This document shows, in pieces, positions 25,392-32,612 of a stretch of 39,094 nucleotides of DNA. Made by a program: the position numbers and the translations under genes. Within the stretch, counting starts at the first letter, position 1; each line of letters starts with the position of its first letter. The DNA is from JACNIV01 sp965370415 (GTDB taxonomy: Bacteria; Cloacimonadota; Cloacimonadia; Cloacimonadales; TCS61). The notes beneath the pieces were generated by a model, which saw only the letters and a list, made by a program, of their open reading frames with translations, searched no databases and was not told where the DNA came from. Location: assembly GCA_965370415.1 (NCBI GenBank), contig CBDUTJ010000028.1, forward strand, positions 1 to 39,094. The letters run 5' to 3'.

Positions 25392-26378
25392 ATGTCGAAT
25401 AAAAATATGGATATTCTGGAAAAACTTTCAGTTACAAAACAAAAGATAACTTCCGAAGTTGGAAAAGTGATCGTAGGTCAGGATGCAATTATCGAACAAT
25501 TTCTGATCGCTCTTTTTTCGAACGGTCATTGTTTGCTGGAAGGTGTACCGGGTCTGGCAAAAACCCTGCTTGTCTCTACAATGGCAAAAGTATTGAATAT
25601 GAAATTCAGCCGCATCCAGTTCACACCAGACCTGATGCCATCAGACATCACTGGTACAGACATCCTGGCGGAAGATAAAACCGACGGCAAAAGATACTTT
25701 GAGTTTATTAAGGGTCCGGTTTTTGCTAATATTATTCTGGCAGATGAGATCAACCGAACTCCACCCAAAACACAGTCTGCTTTATTACAGGCCATGCAGG
25801 AATACCAGGTTACAGCTGGCAATGAAACTTATGATCTGGAAAGACCCTTCCTGGTGCTTGCTACTCAAAACCCTATCGAACAAGAAGGCACATATCCACT
25901 TCCGGAAGCACAATTGGATAGATTTATGTTTTACTTAAATATAGAGTATCCCTCTTATGATGAAGAGAAAGATATAGTAAAAAAAGACCCGATAAATTTA
26001 ACAGGATCTCTTAAACCAATCTTATCAGCAGAAGAAATAATTGAAATTCAAAATGCGATAAAACAAATTCCTGTGAGTGAGCACGTTCTTGATTTTGCAG
26101 TTAAACTGGCACGTTCTACCAGACCGCAATACAAAGAATCTCCCGACTTCATAAAAAAATGGGTGAACTGGGGTGCAGGACCACGAGCTTCCCAATATCT
26201 TGTGTACGCAGCCAAAACAAGGGCTGCACTAAACAAACGCTTAACTCCTTCAATTGACGATGTCAAATATATTTCTCGTATAGTATTACAACACCGAATC
26301 ATAGTTTCTTTCGCTGCTGAAGCGGAAGGACTGCAATCTAAAGATATAATAAAAAAATTAATTTCACTTCAAGAATAA
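25392..26378 (+). CDS. MoxR-family AAA+ ATPase
   Basis: Chaperone-like AAA+ ATPase of 328 aa. Walker A is G51-VPGLAK-T58, the MoxR insert is RIQFTPDLMPSDITGTDIL, Walker B is IILADEINRTPPKTQSALL, and sensor 1 is LATQNPIEQEGTYPLPEAQLDRF. GAGG precedes the ATG. MoxR genes usually sit beside DUF58 and von Willebrand factor A genes, whose metal-binding proteins they help assemble. None is present here: the next gene, 131 bp away, is a MarR regulator. It is the last gene of the 18-26 kb run. Confidence 0.92.
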   Translation: MSNKNMDILEKLSVTKQKITSEVGKVIVGQDAIIEQFLIALFSNGHCLLEGVPGLAKTLLVSTMAKVLNMKFSRIQFTPDLMPSDITGTDILAEDKTDGKRYFEFIKGPVFANIILADEINRTPPKTQSALLQAMQEYQVTAGNETYDLERPFLVLATQNPIEQEGTYPLPEAQLDRFMFYLNIEYPSYDEEKDIVKKDPINLTGSLKPILSAEEIIEIQNAIKQIPVSEHVLDFAVKLARSTRPQYKESPDFIKKWVNWGAGPRASQYLVYAAKTRAALNKRLTPSIDDVKYISRIVLQHRIIVSFAAEAEGLQSKDIIKKLISLQE

Positions 26379-26386
26379 AAAAAAAC

Positions 26387-26414
26387 TTGCATTGTTGTCA
26401 GCGAAAATTATTCT
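26387..26414 (+). promoter_or_regulatory. Candidate promoter for the MarR operon
   Basis: TTGCAT at 26387-26392, a 16-bp spacer and TATTCT at 26409-26414 lie about 95 bp upstream of the MarR gene, leaving a leader long enough for an operator. No clear palindromic operator was found by eye. Confidence 0.3.
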
Positions 26415-26509
26415 TTCCATAAGTTTTATTGCCTGTAAATATTAATGGGGCTAAAGGTGAGTGTAAGAAAAAACGTTAAGTATTTAAAAACATTAACAAG
26501 GAGAGTAAA

Positions 26510-26962
26510 ATGGACAAACTAGTAAACAAGTATGCAGAATTAAGTAAGCAGATTTACCAATTGTGTTCCAAAAAGGAAATGATCCGGCGTAAATGCTTAA
26601 ATCTTGGCAGGATGGAATGTGATCTTTTAAATTATTTGACTACTATCGTAAAGCCAGTATGTATGAATGATCTATCGGTTGAAATGAAAGTTTCGCATAG
26701 CAGGATAACAAGAATAATCGATACCCTGGTTAAAAAGAAACTTGTAAGAAGATTCCCTTCTAAACGAGATAGAAGAAGCTGGTTAGCCGAAGTAACAGCA
26801 AAAGGCAAAATAACGAATAAGCAGACCCTTCTCGATTTTATGAATCTTCAGGAAGACTTGATCAGCAAACTGAAGAAAAACGATCCGGAAACAATTTATA
26901 AGTGCGTTAAATTATATGCCGATTCATATATAAAAGCCTTGATGGAGAAAGAAGCGGAATAA
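26510..26962 (+). CDS. MarR-family transcriptional regulator
   Basis: A 150-aa winged-helix dimeric regulator. The recognition region MNDLSVEMKVSHSRITRIID and the wing KKLVRRFPSKRDRRSWLAEV are typical of MarR. Cysteines C19, C29 and C37 cluster in the N-terminal dimerisation region. OhrR-type peroxide sensors carry their reactive Cys there, and the next gene encodes an OsmC/Ohr-family protein, so redox sensing is a reasonable inference. An AAGGAGAG Shine-Dalgarno sequence precedes the ATG. The stop overlaps the OsmC start (TAATG), so it probably autoregulates the operon. Confidence 0.88.
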   Translation: MDKLVNKYAELSKQIYQLCSKKEMIRRKCLNLGRMECDLLNYLTTIVKPVCMNDLSVEMKVSHSRITRIIDTLVKKKLVRRFPSKRDRRSWLAEVTAKGKITNKQTLLDFMNLQEDLISKLKKNDPETIYKCVKLYADSYIKALMEKEAE

Positions 26963-27387
26963 TGAAGCAAACTTCTACTGCAAATTGGTTAGGTGAGATG
27001 GCTTTTGATATTGAATTGAACGACCATCATTTTATAATCGATGCTGATTCAAAAGTGGGCGGTGAGAACAAAGGGCCAAGGCCCAAAGGTCTGCTTTTAA
27101 GCAGCCTTGCCGGTTGTACAGGAATGGATGTGGTTTCCATTCTTAAAAAAATGAAAGTGGAAGATTATGAGCTAAAACTTAATGTAGAAGGCGAACTCAC
27201 TGAAGAACATCCTAAAATATACCATACCATCAATCTTAACTACATTTTCACTGGAGAAGATCTGCCTGCAGCAAAGCTTAAAAGGGCAGTGGAACTTTCG
27301 GAAACCAGGTATTGCGGTGTAACTGAAATGCTTCGTAAAACTGCAACCATAAACTCAAAGATCATTGTTAACGGAGAAGAAACTTAA
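26962..27387 (+). CDS. OsmC/Ohr-family peroxide-resistance protein
   Basis: A 141-aa OsmC-fold protein. These reduce organic hydroperoxides with a pair of cysteines. The two expected residues are present: C52 in LLSSLAGCTGMD and C118 in ETRYCGVTEML. The N-terminal beta-sheet (FDIELNDHHFIIDAD) and GGENKGPRPKGLL fit the YhfA-like OsmC branch rather than classic Ohr. It is coupled on both sides by TAATG overlaps, to the MarR regulator before it and the thioredoxin-like gene after it. Together they look like a thiol-peroxide stress operon. Confidence 0.88.
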   Translation: MKQTSTANWLGEMAFDIELNDHHFIIDADSKVGGENKGPRPKGLLLSSLAGCTGMDVVSILKKMKVEDYELKLNVEGELTEEHPKIYHTINLNYIFTGEDLPAAKLKRAVELSETRYCGVTEMLRKTATINSKIIVNGEET

Positions 27388-27854
27388 TGAAACGATCTAT
27401 ATTCATAATTGCTATTCTAACTTTATTCTTCATTACTTCCTTTGCAGAAAATAAGGATAACATAAATGATTTAAATTGGTTGGAAAATCTCGAAAAAGCT
27501 CAAGAAATTGCTAAAGAAAAAGGAATACCCATTTTTGTTGATTTTACTGGATCTGATTGGTGTGGCTGGTGCTTCAAACTGCGTGACGAAATCTTTTCAC
27601 AAGAAGAATTTATTCAGTATGCAAAAGAAAATTTTGTTCTTCTCAAGCTTGATTTTCCCAGAAATATAATACAGTCGAAAGAGACAAAAGCCTACAATGA
27701 AAATTTAGCCAGAAAATACGGCATAAGAGGTTTCCCAACCATACTTCTTTTGAATTCCAAAGGCGATGTAATTGCCCAAACCGGATATCAGTACGGGGGA
27801 GCAGCAAAATACGTTGAACATTTGCAAGAGCTATTAAAGGCAGGTAAGTTATGA
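27387..27854 (+). CDS. Exported thioredoxin-fold protein
   Basis: A 155-aa protein with a signal peptide (MKRSIFIIAILTLFFITSFA) and a thioredoxin_7/DUF255-like fold. The active site is C59-G-W-C62 in FTGSDWCGWCFKL, and the cis-proline loop is GIRGFPTILLL. The DWCGWC form is typical of periplasmic thioredoxin-like proteins of FCB bacteria. It probably reduces or oxidises envelope proteins. Its position after OsmC in a MarR-led operon fits a role in oxidative stress. The stop overlaps the next start by 4 nt (ATGA). Confidence 0.88.
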   Translation: MKRSIFIIAILTLFFITSFAENKDNINDLNWLENLEKAQEIAKEKGIPIFVDFTGSDWCGWCFKLRDEIFSQEEFIQYAKENFVLLKLDFPRNIIQSKETKAYNENLARKYGIRGFPTILLLNSKGDVIAQTGYQYGGAAKYVEHLQELLKAGKL

Positions 27855-28594
27855 AAAAATTAATTTTGTTATTGGGTATAAGTTTAGCTGTTTCTTTATT
27901 TTCTATTCCGATGGAAGATTTTGCAAAAGCAGATAGTTTGCGAGATATAAATGAATATAATTCGGAACTTGAAGAGCTTACAAAATTAGTCGAAACATAT
28001 CCGAACGATTATGAATTATACTGGCATATAGCACAAGCTCATTTCGATATTGCAGATCAGACAGATGACGAGGAAATTCATAAAGAGCACTTCTATCCCG
28101 GATTTGAAGCAGCTAAAATGGCTCTCGAACTTGCTCCGAATTCAGCTCGTGCAAATCACTGGTATGCTGTTCTCATTGGGAAAATTGGCATTTTGGAAGG
28201 AACAAAACAAAAGATCATCAATTCTTATGATGTGGAAATATACGGACTACGTGCATTGGAACTGGACCCACATTATGACGGCACACTGCATTTGATGGGA
28301 CAGTGGCATTACAAACTTGCCGATCTCAGTTGGTTTGAACGAACGATTGCAGCAATTGTTTATGAAACTCCACCAAAAGCAAGTTTTGAAGAAGCAGACA
28401 CGTATTTTCGTAAAGCAATTATTGCAAAACCGGATGAAGTTCGCCATTATCTCTGGCTGGGTAAAACTCTTCTGAAACTGAAAAATAAAGAAGAAGCGAA
28501 AGAATTTTTGCAAAAAACAATTGAAATGCCACCGCTCGATGATGCAGATAAACTAATGCAGAAGGAAGCGGAGAAATTATTGAAGAAAATTTAG
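27851..28594 (+). CDS. Exported TPR protein resembling the RMDN family
   Basis: A 247-aa protein with a signal peptide (MKKLILLLGISLAVSLFS) and a solenoid of TPR-like repeats. The segments YELYWHIAQAHFDIAD, ANHWYAVLIGKIG, DGTLHLMGQWHYKLADLSW and FEEADTYFRKAIIAKPDE resemble regulator of microtubule dynamics (RMDN/FAM82) proteins, whose bacterial relatives are uncharacterised. It is last in the MarR-OsmC-thioredoxin operon, coupled by ATGA, and followed at 28731 by a strong terminator. A periplasmic scaffold role is the most that can be inferred. Confidence 0.78.
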   Translation: MKKLILLLGISLAVSLFSIPMEDFAKADSLRDINEYNSELEELTKLVETYPNDYELYWHIAQAHFDIADQTDDEEIHKEHFYPGFEAAKMALELAPNSARANHWYAVLIGKIGILEGTKQKIINSYDVEIYGLRALELDPHYDGTLHLMGQWHYKLADLSWFERTIAAIVYETPPKASFEEADTYFRKAIIAKPDEVRHYLWLGKTLLKLKNKEEAKEFLQKTIEMPPLDDADKLMQKEAEKLLKKI

Positions 28595-28730
28595 AATAAA
28601 TAAAAGAACTGTCTTTCTGCCTGCCAAGCCGAAGTTTTTTAACGTAGGCTGGAGGAATTCTTACATAGGCATTCGACGACCTGTCTCGTCGTAGCCTTGG
28701 CGAAGACGGAAGAATCTGTGTTATTTTCCT

Positions 28731-28762
28731 GGTTGCGAAGTTATTCTTCGCAACCTTTTTTT
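28731..28762 (+). terminator. Strong intrinsic terminator of the MarR-OsmC operon
   Basis: GGTTGCGAAG at 28731-28740 pairs perfectly with CTTCGCAACC at 28746-28755 (10 bp, 5-nt loop), followed by seven T residues. Confidence 0.92.
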
Positions 28763-29218
28763 ACTCACCTTTTTAACTTGTTCCCAAACCACATAGTCTC
28801 TCTTGTTCCTAAACCCCTGAAGCTCTCATTCCTAAGCTTCTGCTTGGGAATGCTGTAATCCCGGGAAGCTTCTGCTTCCAGATTAGTCATCATTCCTTTT
28901 TATAGTTTCACTCAAATAGAGGGAACATAAGACGCTGGTGGTTGAATCCCTGCTATTCCCTTTTAGTTAAAAGGGAACATAAGATGCCGCAGAAAGAAGT
29001 TTCTCCTTGCTATTCTACGTTTCCCTTTCGCTGAAAGGGAACTGCAAAGGATTCCGAAAAATGAACATAAGACGCCGCTGAAAGAAATCAGCTAGAATTT
29101 TATTATAACATCAATACAAAATATTGTTCGTTTTGCCTGTCGCGCTTAAGTCCAAACGAAGACAGGTTCGTTGCTAACAAAACTACCTTATCCGCATCAA
29201 TCAGAGCAAATCCGCGGC
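28763..29218. repeat. Gene-free stretch with REP-like palindromes and short dispersed repeats
   Basis: About 455 bp after the terminator without a credible ORF. It holds two hairpins with the same TTCT loop and AAGC/GCTT stem (28827-28852, 11-bp stem; 28864-28879, 6-bp stem). Two further hairpins have CCCTTT/AAAGGG stems (28956-28977 and 29021-29041). Three copies of GAACATAAGA start at 28923, 28975 and 29063, each followed by a YGCYG-like word. It ends with a CCTGTC/GACAGG inverted pair at 29136-29166. The stretch before the terminator (28595-28730) also contains inverted CGACGA/TCGTCG words. This looks like degraded repetitive intergenic DNA. Confidence 0.6.
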
Positions 29219-30463
29219 TTAATTACTCCAAATCACCTCACCATTCTTTATTACAGTCTCCACATTATTAGAACCGAAATGGTATGGAAGAAATTTATAG
29301 GAAGGCATATCCATTATCAGGATGTCTGCCTGTTTTCCAGCTTCCAGACTGCCGATCCTGTCACCCATTTCCAGGGAATAAGCCGCATTTATGGTGGAAG
29401 CTGTAATAGCTTCTGCCACAGTCATTTTCATTTGCAGACAAGCCAACGTAATAATACATTGCATACTGTCGCAGTTGCAACTTCCGGGATTATAATCGGT
29501 TGCCAATGCCACAGGAACACCAGCATCTATCATGTCACGTGCACGGGCATAAGATTTCATTCCCAGGCTGAAAATAGTTCCCGGCAATAATGTAGTTATA
29601 ACTCCTGCCTTACTTAAAGCTTGAATACCAGCATCGGAAGCAGCTCCCAGGTGATCTGCTGAGATCGCTCCCACTTCGGCAGCCAGCTCAGCTCCACCGA
29701 TTGGTTTAATCTCGTCTGCATGCATCCGCAGTTTGAATCCTAACTTTTTTGCATGATTCAATATATCTCTGGATTGCTCAATATTATAAACATGATCTTC
29801 CGTGAAAATATCACAATACTCAGCTAAATTCTGCTTTTTTACTTCCGGCATCATTTCTTCTTTCAGAACGCGGATATATTCATTGCGATTATCTTTGTAT
29901 TCAATTGGAAATTCATGTGCACCCATAAAAGTGGAAACAATATCTATCGGCAGGTTTTCATTCAGCTTTTTTATTACTTTCAGCATTTTTATTTCGCTTT
30001 CTGTAGAAAGTCCATAACCACTTTTTGCTTCGAGGGTGGTTGTTCCATTTGAGACCATTTTTTTTATTCTTTTTTCTGCCAGATCGTATAATTCATCTTC
30101 GGATGCTTCCCTCACTGCTTTTATGCTGGAACGGATCCCTCCTCCGCTTTGAGAGATCTCCACATAGGATTTTCCTTTAATCCGCATTTCAAATTCATCT
30201 TCACGGGTATGTACAAAAACAGGATGTGTGTGCGGATCTACAAAACCGGGCATTACAACTTTTCCGGATGCATCTATTATTTTGTCAGATTTATAATTTG
30301 CTTTTATTTCTTCGGTTGTTCCCACAGCCAATATCTTTTCGCCTTTGATAGCAACTGCCCCGTTTTTGATGATAGATAATTCATCTGCTTCTTTTCCGGT
30401 TCTGGCATTGGTAGGACCTTTTAATGTTATTAATTGCCTGGCGTTCGTTATTAGTATATTCAT
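29219..30463 (-). CDS. hutI: Imidazolonepropionase
   Basis: Third enzyme of histidine degradation: hydrolyses 4-imidazolone-5-propionate to N-formimino-glutamate. At 414 aa it is full length. Amidohydrolase metal ligands: H78-x-H80 in GFVDPHTHPVF, His in FMGAHEFP, His in KLRMHADEI, and Asp in ALATDYNPGSC. The LEAKSGYGLSTESEIKML, SADHLGAAS and LPGTIFSLGMKSYARAR segments are diagnostic of HutI. GGAG precedes the ATG. Other hut genes are absent from the window, so the enzyme is encoded apart from the rest of the pathway. Confidence 0.96.
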   Translation of the reverse strand: MNILITNARQLITLKGPTNARTGKEADELSIIKNGAVAIKGEKILAVGTTEEIKANYKSDKIIDASGKVVMPGFVDPHTHPVFVHTREDEFEMRIKGKSYVEISQSGGGIRSSIKAVREASEDELYDLAEKRIKKMVSNGTTTLEAKSGYGLSTESEIKMLKVIKKLNENLPIDIVSTFMGAHEFPIEYKDNRNEYIRVLKEEMMPEVKKQNLAEYCDIFTEDHVYNIEQSRDILNHAKKLGFKLRMHADEIKPIGGAELAAEVGAISADHLGAASDAGIQALSKAGVITTLLPGTIFSLGMKSYARARDMIDAGVPVALATDYNPGSCNCDSMQCIITLACLQMKMTVAEAITASTINAAYSLEMGDRIGSLEAGKQADILIMDMPSYKFLPYHFGSNNVETVIKNGEVIWSN

Positions 30464-30543
30464 TAATTTCTCCGTTAAATTTATACTATTCTTCTGTAAG
30501 AAATTTTATCTCACACTTTTTTGCAAGGTATTTATTAAAATGT

Positions 30544-30571
30544 TTGACATAGAAGTTGCTATCGATATCTT
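30544..30571 (+). promoter_or_regulatory. Candidate promoter for the DUF6338 gene
   Basis: A consensus -35 TTGACA at 30544-30549, a 16-bp spacer and TATCTT at 30566-30571, about 125 bp before the DUF6338 start, in the gap between divergent hutI and this gene. No hutI promoter could be picked out. Confidence 0.35.
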
Positions 30572-30695
30572 CGAATTGGGTTAAGAAATTTATTAAGATT
30601 TACGGGAAATGCAGATGAATACTATTTTTTTGATTTGTTTATATATTGCGTAAATTGCAGTTGATTGATATGTTATGTCAGTAAAGGAGTAAAAT

Positions 30696-31322
30696 ATGAA
30701 TATTGTTTCAAATGATCTAATTATATTGTTTATGTATCTTTTACCTGGCTTTATTACTGCATGGGTTTATTATGGCTTAACTGCATTTCCCAAACCCAAT
30801 CAATTTGAACGAATAATACAGGCATTGATATTCACTGTAATTATACAGGGAATAACCAGCTTAATTAAATATATTTTAGTTATTATTGGAGATAAATGTC
30901 TTACTATATGTCTTTGGTCTGACGTAATAAAATTAATTATATCAATAATTATTGCCTTTTTATTAGGTTTAATTTTATCAAAAATTGCAAATAATGATAG
31001 GTTATTTCGGATTCTTAGAAAGAAGAATTACACTTCATTGACATCTTATCCTTCAGAATGGTACGGAGTATTTGCATTAAACAAGACATATATAGTTTTA
31101 CACCTTGATGATGGCAGAAGATTATATGGTTGGCCGATCGAGTGGCCAAGCCAACCAGATTCTGGTCATTTTTCTATGACACAAGCTGAATGGTTAACTG
31201 AAAACGATTCTATTGAACTTAATGGTGTTAAAACTATATTAATTCCAGCAAAAGAAGTAAAATATATTGAGTTTATGAAATTAGACGAAAATGAATCTGA
31301 TAATTATTTTAAGGAGGATTAA
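30696..31322 (+). CDS. DUF6338-like membrane protein
   Basis: A 208-aa protein with three N-terminal hydrophobic segments (about residues 8-28, 40-65 and 75-98) and a soluble C-terminal domain carrying YIVLHLDDGRRLYGWPIEWP and SMTQAEWL. This pattern matches, as far as I recall it, the DUF6338 family of unknown function. AAAGGAG precedes the ATG. Its end contains AAGGAGG, which serves as the ribosome binding site of the proline-rich micropeptide that follows, so the two are co-translated. It starts 24 nt after GTTATGT at 30672, a possible integron-type boundary. Base composition is AT-richer than in the housekeeping genes. Confidence 0.7.
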   Translation: MNIVSNDLIILFMYLLPGFITAWVYYGLTAFPKPNQFERIIQALIFTVIIQGITSLIKYILVIIGDKCLTICLWSDVIKLIISIIIAFLLGLILSKIANNDRLFRILRKKNYTSLTSYPSEWYGVFALNKTYIVLHLDDGRRLYGWPIEWPSQPDSGHFSMTQAEWLTENDSIELNGVKTILIPAKEVKYIEFMKLDENESDNYFKED

Positions 31323-31323
31323 A

Positions 31324-31467
31324 ATGGGACAAAAAATTCCTCAACCACCTCCTCAAAGACAGGAACCTAAACCGGGAAGAAGTCATGTTAAAAAAGGAGT
31401 TAATCCGCCAGGATCAAGTGTAAAGCCGCCGCCGCCGCGGCCACCACCACCAGTGAAAAAAATATGA
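31324..31467 (+). CDS. Proline-rich 47-aa micropeptide coupled to the DUF6338 gene
   Basis: A 47-residue protein, MGQKIPQPPPQRQEPKPG at the start and PPPPRPPPPVKKI at the end: about one third Pro, with many basic residues and no membrane segment. An ideal AAGGAGG lies 6 nt before the ATG, inside the end of the DUF6338 gene, with one base between stop and start. The strong ribosome binding site and tight spacing argue that it is expressed. Its polyproline runs should adopt a PPII helix and could bind a partner such as the soluble domain of the upstream membrane protein. I do not recognise a family. Confidence 0.65.
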   Translation: MGQKIPQPPPQRQEPKPGRSHVKKGVNPPGSSVKPPPPRPPPPVKKI

Positions 31468-31499
31468 TGACATAATATGCATATGGAAATACTTGTTTA

Positions 31500-31605
31500 A
31501 GTTGTTCGATAATTTTAGAGTTCAATGAGAATTAAGAAGATTTTCGAATATCTGTAGTTATAGATCGCTTCGCAAGTCTTCGTATCTCAACACTAACCGT
31601 TAGAA
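31500..31605 (+). other. Weak attC-like candidate before the TIR-like cassette
   Basis: GTTAGAA at 31599-31605 resembles the GTTRRRY core of integron attC sites. The preceding 100 bp can form an imperfect long hairpin: GAAGA to TCTTC, TTCGAA to TTCG, and ATCT to AGAT around 31540-31580. The expected left inverse core is not clean. Listed because it falls exactly where a cassette boundary is expected. Confidence 0.25.
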
Positions 31606-31719
31606 CCTACAAACAGGAAGGCGGGGAATAATTTTTGTGGGTATTAAAATGCTAACTTTGCAGTTTATTGCGATGTTGGAGAGATTAAGATAATAAATCC
31701 AAAAAAGGTAGGGAGAACG

Positions 31720-31869
31720 ATGGCTAAAAAAAGAGATGTAGTTCAAGTAAAAAACCCAAAGTCGGGACACTATGTGAAAATTGATAGATCAGCTGGGAAA
31801 ATAGTCTCTCATAAGAAAAGTAGCGGTCCCTACAAAAATGTGCCTGTAGCCAGGAAAAAGACAAAATGA
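31720..31869 (+). CDS. Small basic protein (49 aa) coupled to the TIR-like gene
   Basis: A 49-residue basic protein starting MAKKRDVVQVKNPKSGHYV and ending GPYKNVPVARKKTK. GGGAG lies 5 nt before the ATG, and the stop overlaps the next start by 4 nt (ATGA at 31866-31869), so it is translationally coupled to the TIR-like gene. The VKIDRSAGKIVSHK core looks like a short beta-hairpin. I do not recognise a named family. Small size, charge and coupling to a putative NAD-active protein fit an inhibitor, sensor or nucleic-acid-binding partner, but the sequence does not say which. Confidence 0.72.
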   Translation: MAKKRDVVQVKNPKSGHYVKIDRSAGKIVSHKKSSGPYKNVPVARKKTK

Positions 31870-32510
31870 TTCTCTATAACCCCACAGATGGAATTGCTCA
31901 GCAGATAAAAATCAAGTATCGACCAAAAACATGTTTTATTATGACTCAACTAGGTAAACCCATTCCTAAAAAAATAACTGAAATACGCAAAAGATTAAAA
32001 ATAATTCTTACTCGTAATAATCTGAAGGAAATTGATGCGAATAGTGTGTTTACGGGTAAAGATTTTATGCTAAAAATATGGCAGCTTTTAGTCTCAGTGC
32101 CTTTAGGCATAGCGATTATTGATGAAACTATGTCATTTAATACACTTTGCAACATATTTTATGAAGTTGGTATGATGCATGCTTTGGGAAAAGAAACTGT
32201 AGTCATTAAGACTTGTAAGGTCAAAGTTCCTTCAGATTTTGTAAGAACTGAATATATTAATTTCGATTCTGATTTCGAGGAGAATATTAAAAAATATTTC
32301 CAGACCACATTTTGGGAACTACCAGATTATTATGAGACCATAGCAGATCAATTAGATAGAAATCCATTGCTAGCAATAGATTATTTACGTCGTACTTATC
32401 TTATTACGGGAAATAATAAATTAAAAAAGAAAGCCAAGAAGCTCTTTAAAGAGGTAGCAGTTGAAGGTCGAGCAAAAAATAGTGTGGAACGACTACTTGT
32501 TGATTTTTAA
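31866..32510 (+). CDS. TIR / nucleoside-deoxyribosyltransferase-like protein
   Basis: A 214-aa protein with a Rossmann-like domain over residues 20-125: strand KTCFIMTQLG, then IWQLLVSVPLGIAIID, then NIFYEVGMMHALGKETVVIK. The last segment matches the catalytic-Glu helix of TIR and deoxyribosyltransferase-like folds (E100, in the same position as NxxYELGxAxALGKP), so NAD or nucleotide glycosidase activity is plausible. A helical C-terminal domain (residues 140-214) could mediate oligomerisation. Proteins of this class often act as killer effectors in antiphage systems. It is coupled by ATGA to the 49-aa basic protein and followed 8 nt later by an attC-like site. No other defence genes adjoin it. 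Confidence 0.65.
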   Translation: MILYNPTDGIAQQIKIKYRPKTCFIMTQLGKPIPKKITEIRKRLKIILTRNNLKEIDANSVFTGKDFMLKIWQLLVSVPLGIAIIDETMSFNTLCNIFYEVGMMHALGKETVVIKTCKVKVPSDFVRTEYINFDSDFEENIKKYFQTTFWELPDYYETIADQLDRNPLLAIDYLRRTYLITGNNKLKKKAKKLFKEVAVEGRAKNSVERLLVDF

Positions 32511-32517
32511 CAAATCT

Positions 32518-32589
32518 CTCTAACAATACGCTGCACCTGACCGCTATTCCACTGCGCTTCATAGCGGCAAGTGAGCTTGGTCGTTATGC
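32518..32589 (+). other. Integron attC-like recombination site 1
   Basis: The left core ends TAAC (32521-32524) and the right core is GTTATGC (32583-32589). Between them, GCTGCAC (left) faces GTGAGC (right): GCT and CAC pair with AGC and GTG, leaving one unpaired G, the extrahelical base typical of attC. An unpaired five-to-six-base spacer separates the two box pairs. The inner stem CCGCTA pairs with TAGCGG. The site follows the TIR-like stop by 8 nt and precedes the next gene by 23 nt, as in gene cassettes. Confidence 0.72.
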
Positions 32590-32612
32590 TTACGAGCGAG
32601 GGAGTTCAGATA

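Noticed and set aside
28921..29090. CRISPR array
   Set aside because: Only three short imperfect repeats, spaced 52 and 88 bp apart, with no cas genes nearby.
29127..29172. Pseudoknot RNA (TTCGTTT/AAACGAA interleaved with CCTGTC/GACAGG)
   Set aside because: Loop lengths do not suit a classical H-type pseudoknot, and the same bases form a simple AACGAA/TTCGTT hairpin. It probably reflects overlapping degraded palindromes.
30345..30584. A 79-aa plus-strand ORF over the hutI start
   Set aside because: It overlaps the well-supported hutI N-terminus on the opposite strand and lacks a ribosome binding site or family features.
30600..30678. Full attC site before the DUF6338 gene
   Set aside because: GTTATGT is present at 30672, but no matching left arm complementary to its upstream box was found. 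It is kept only as a possible boundary in the cassette finding.
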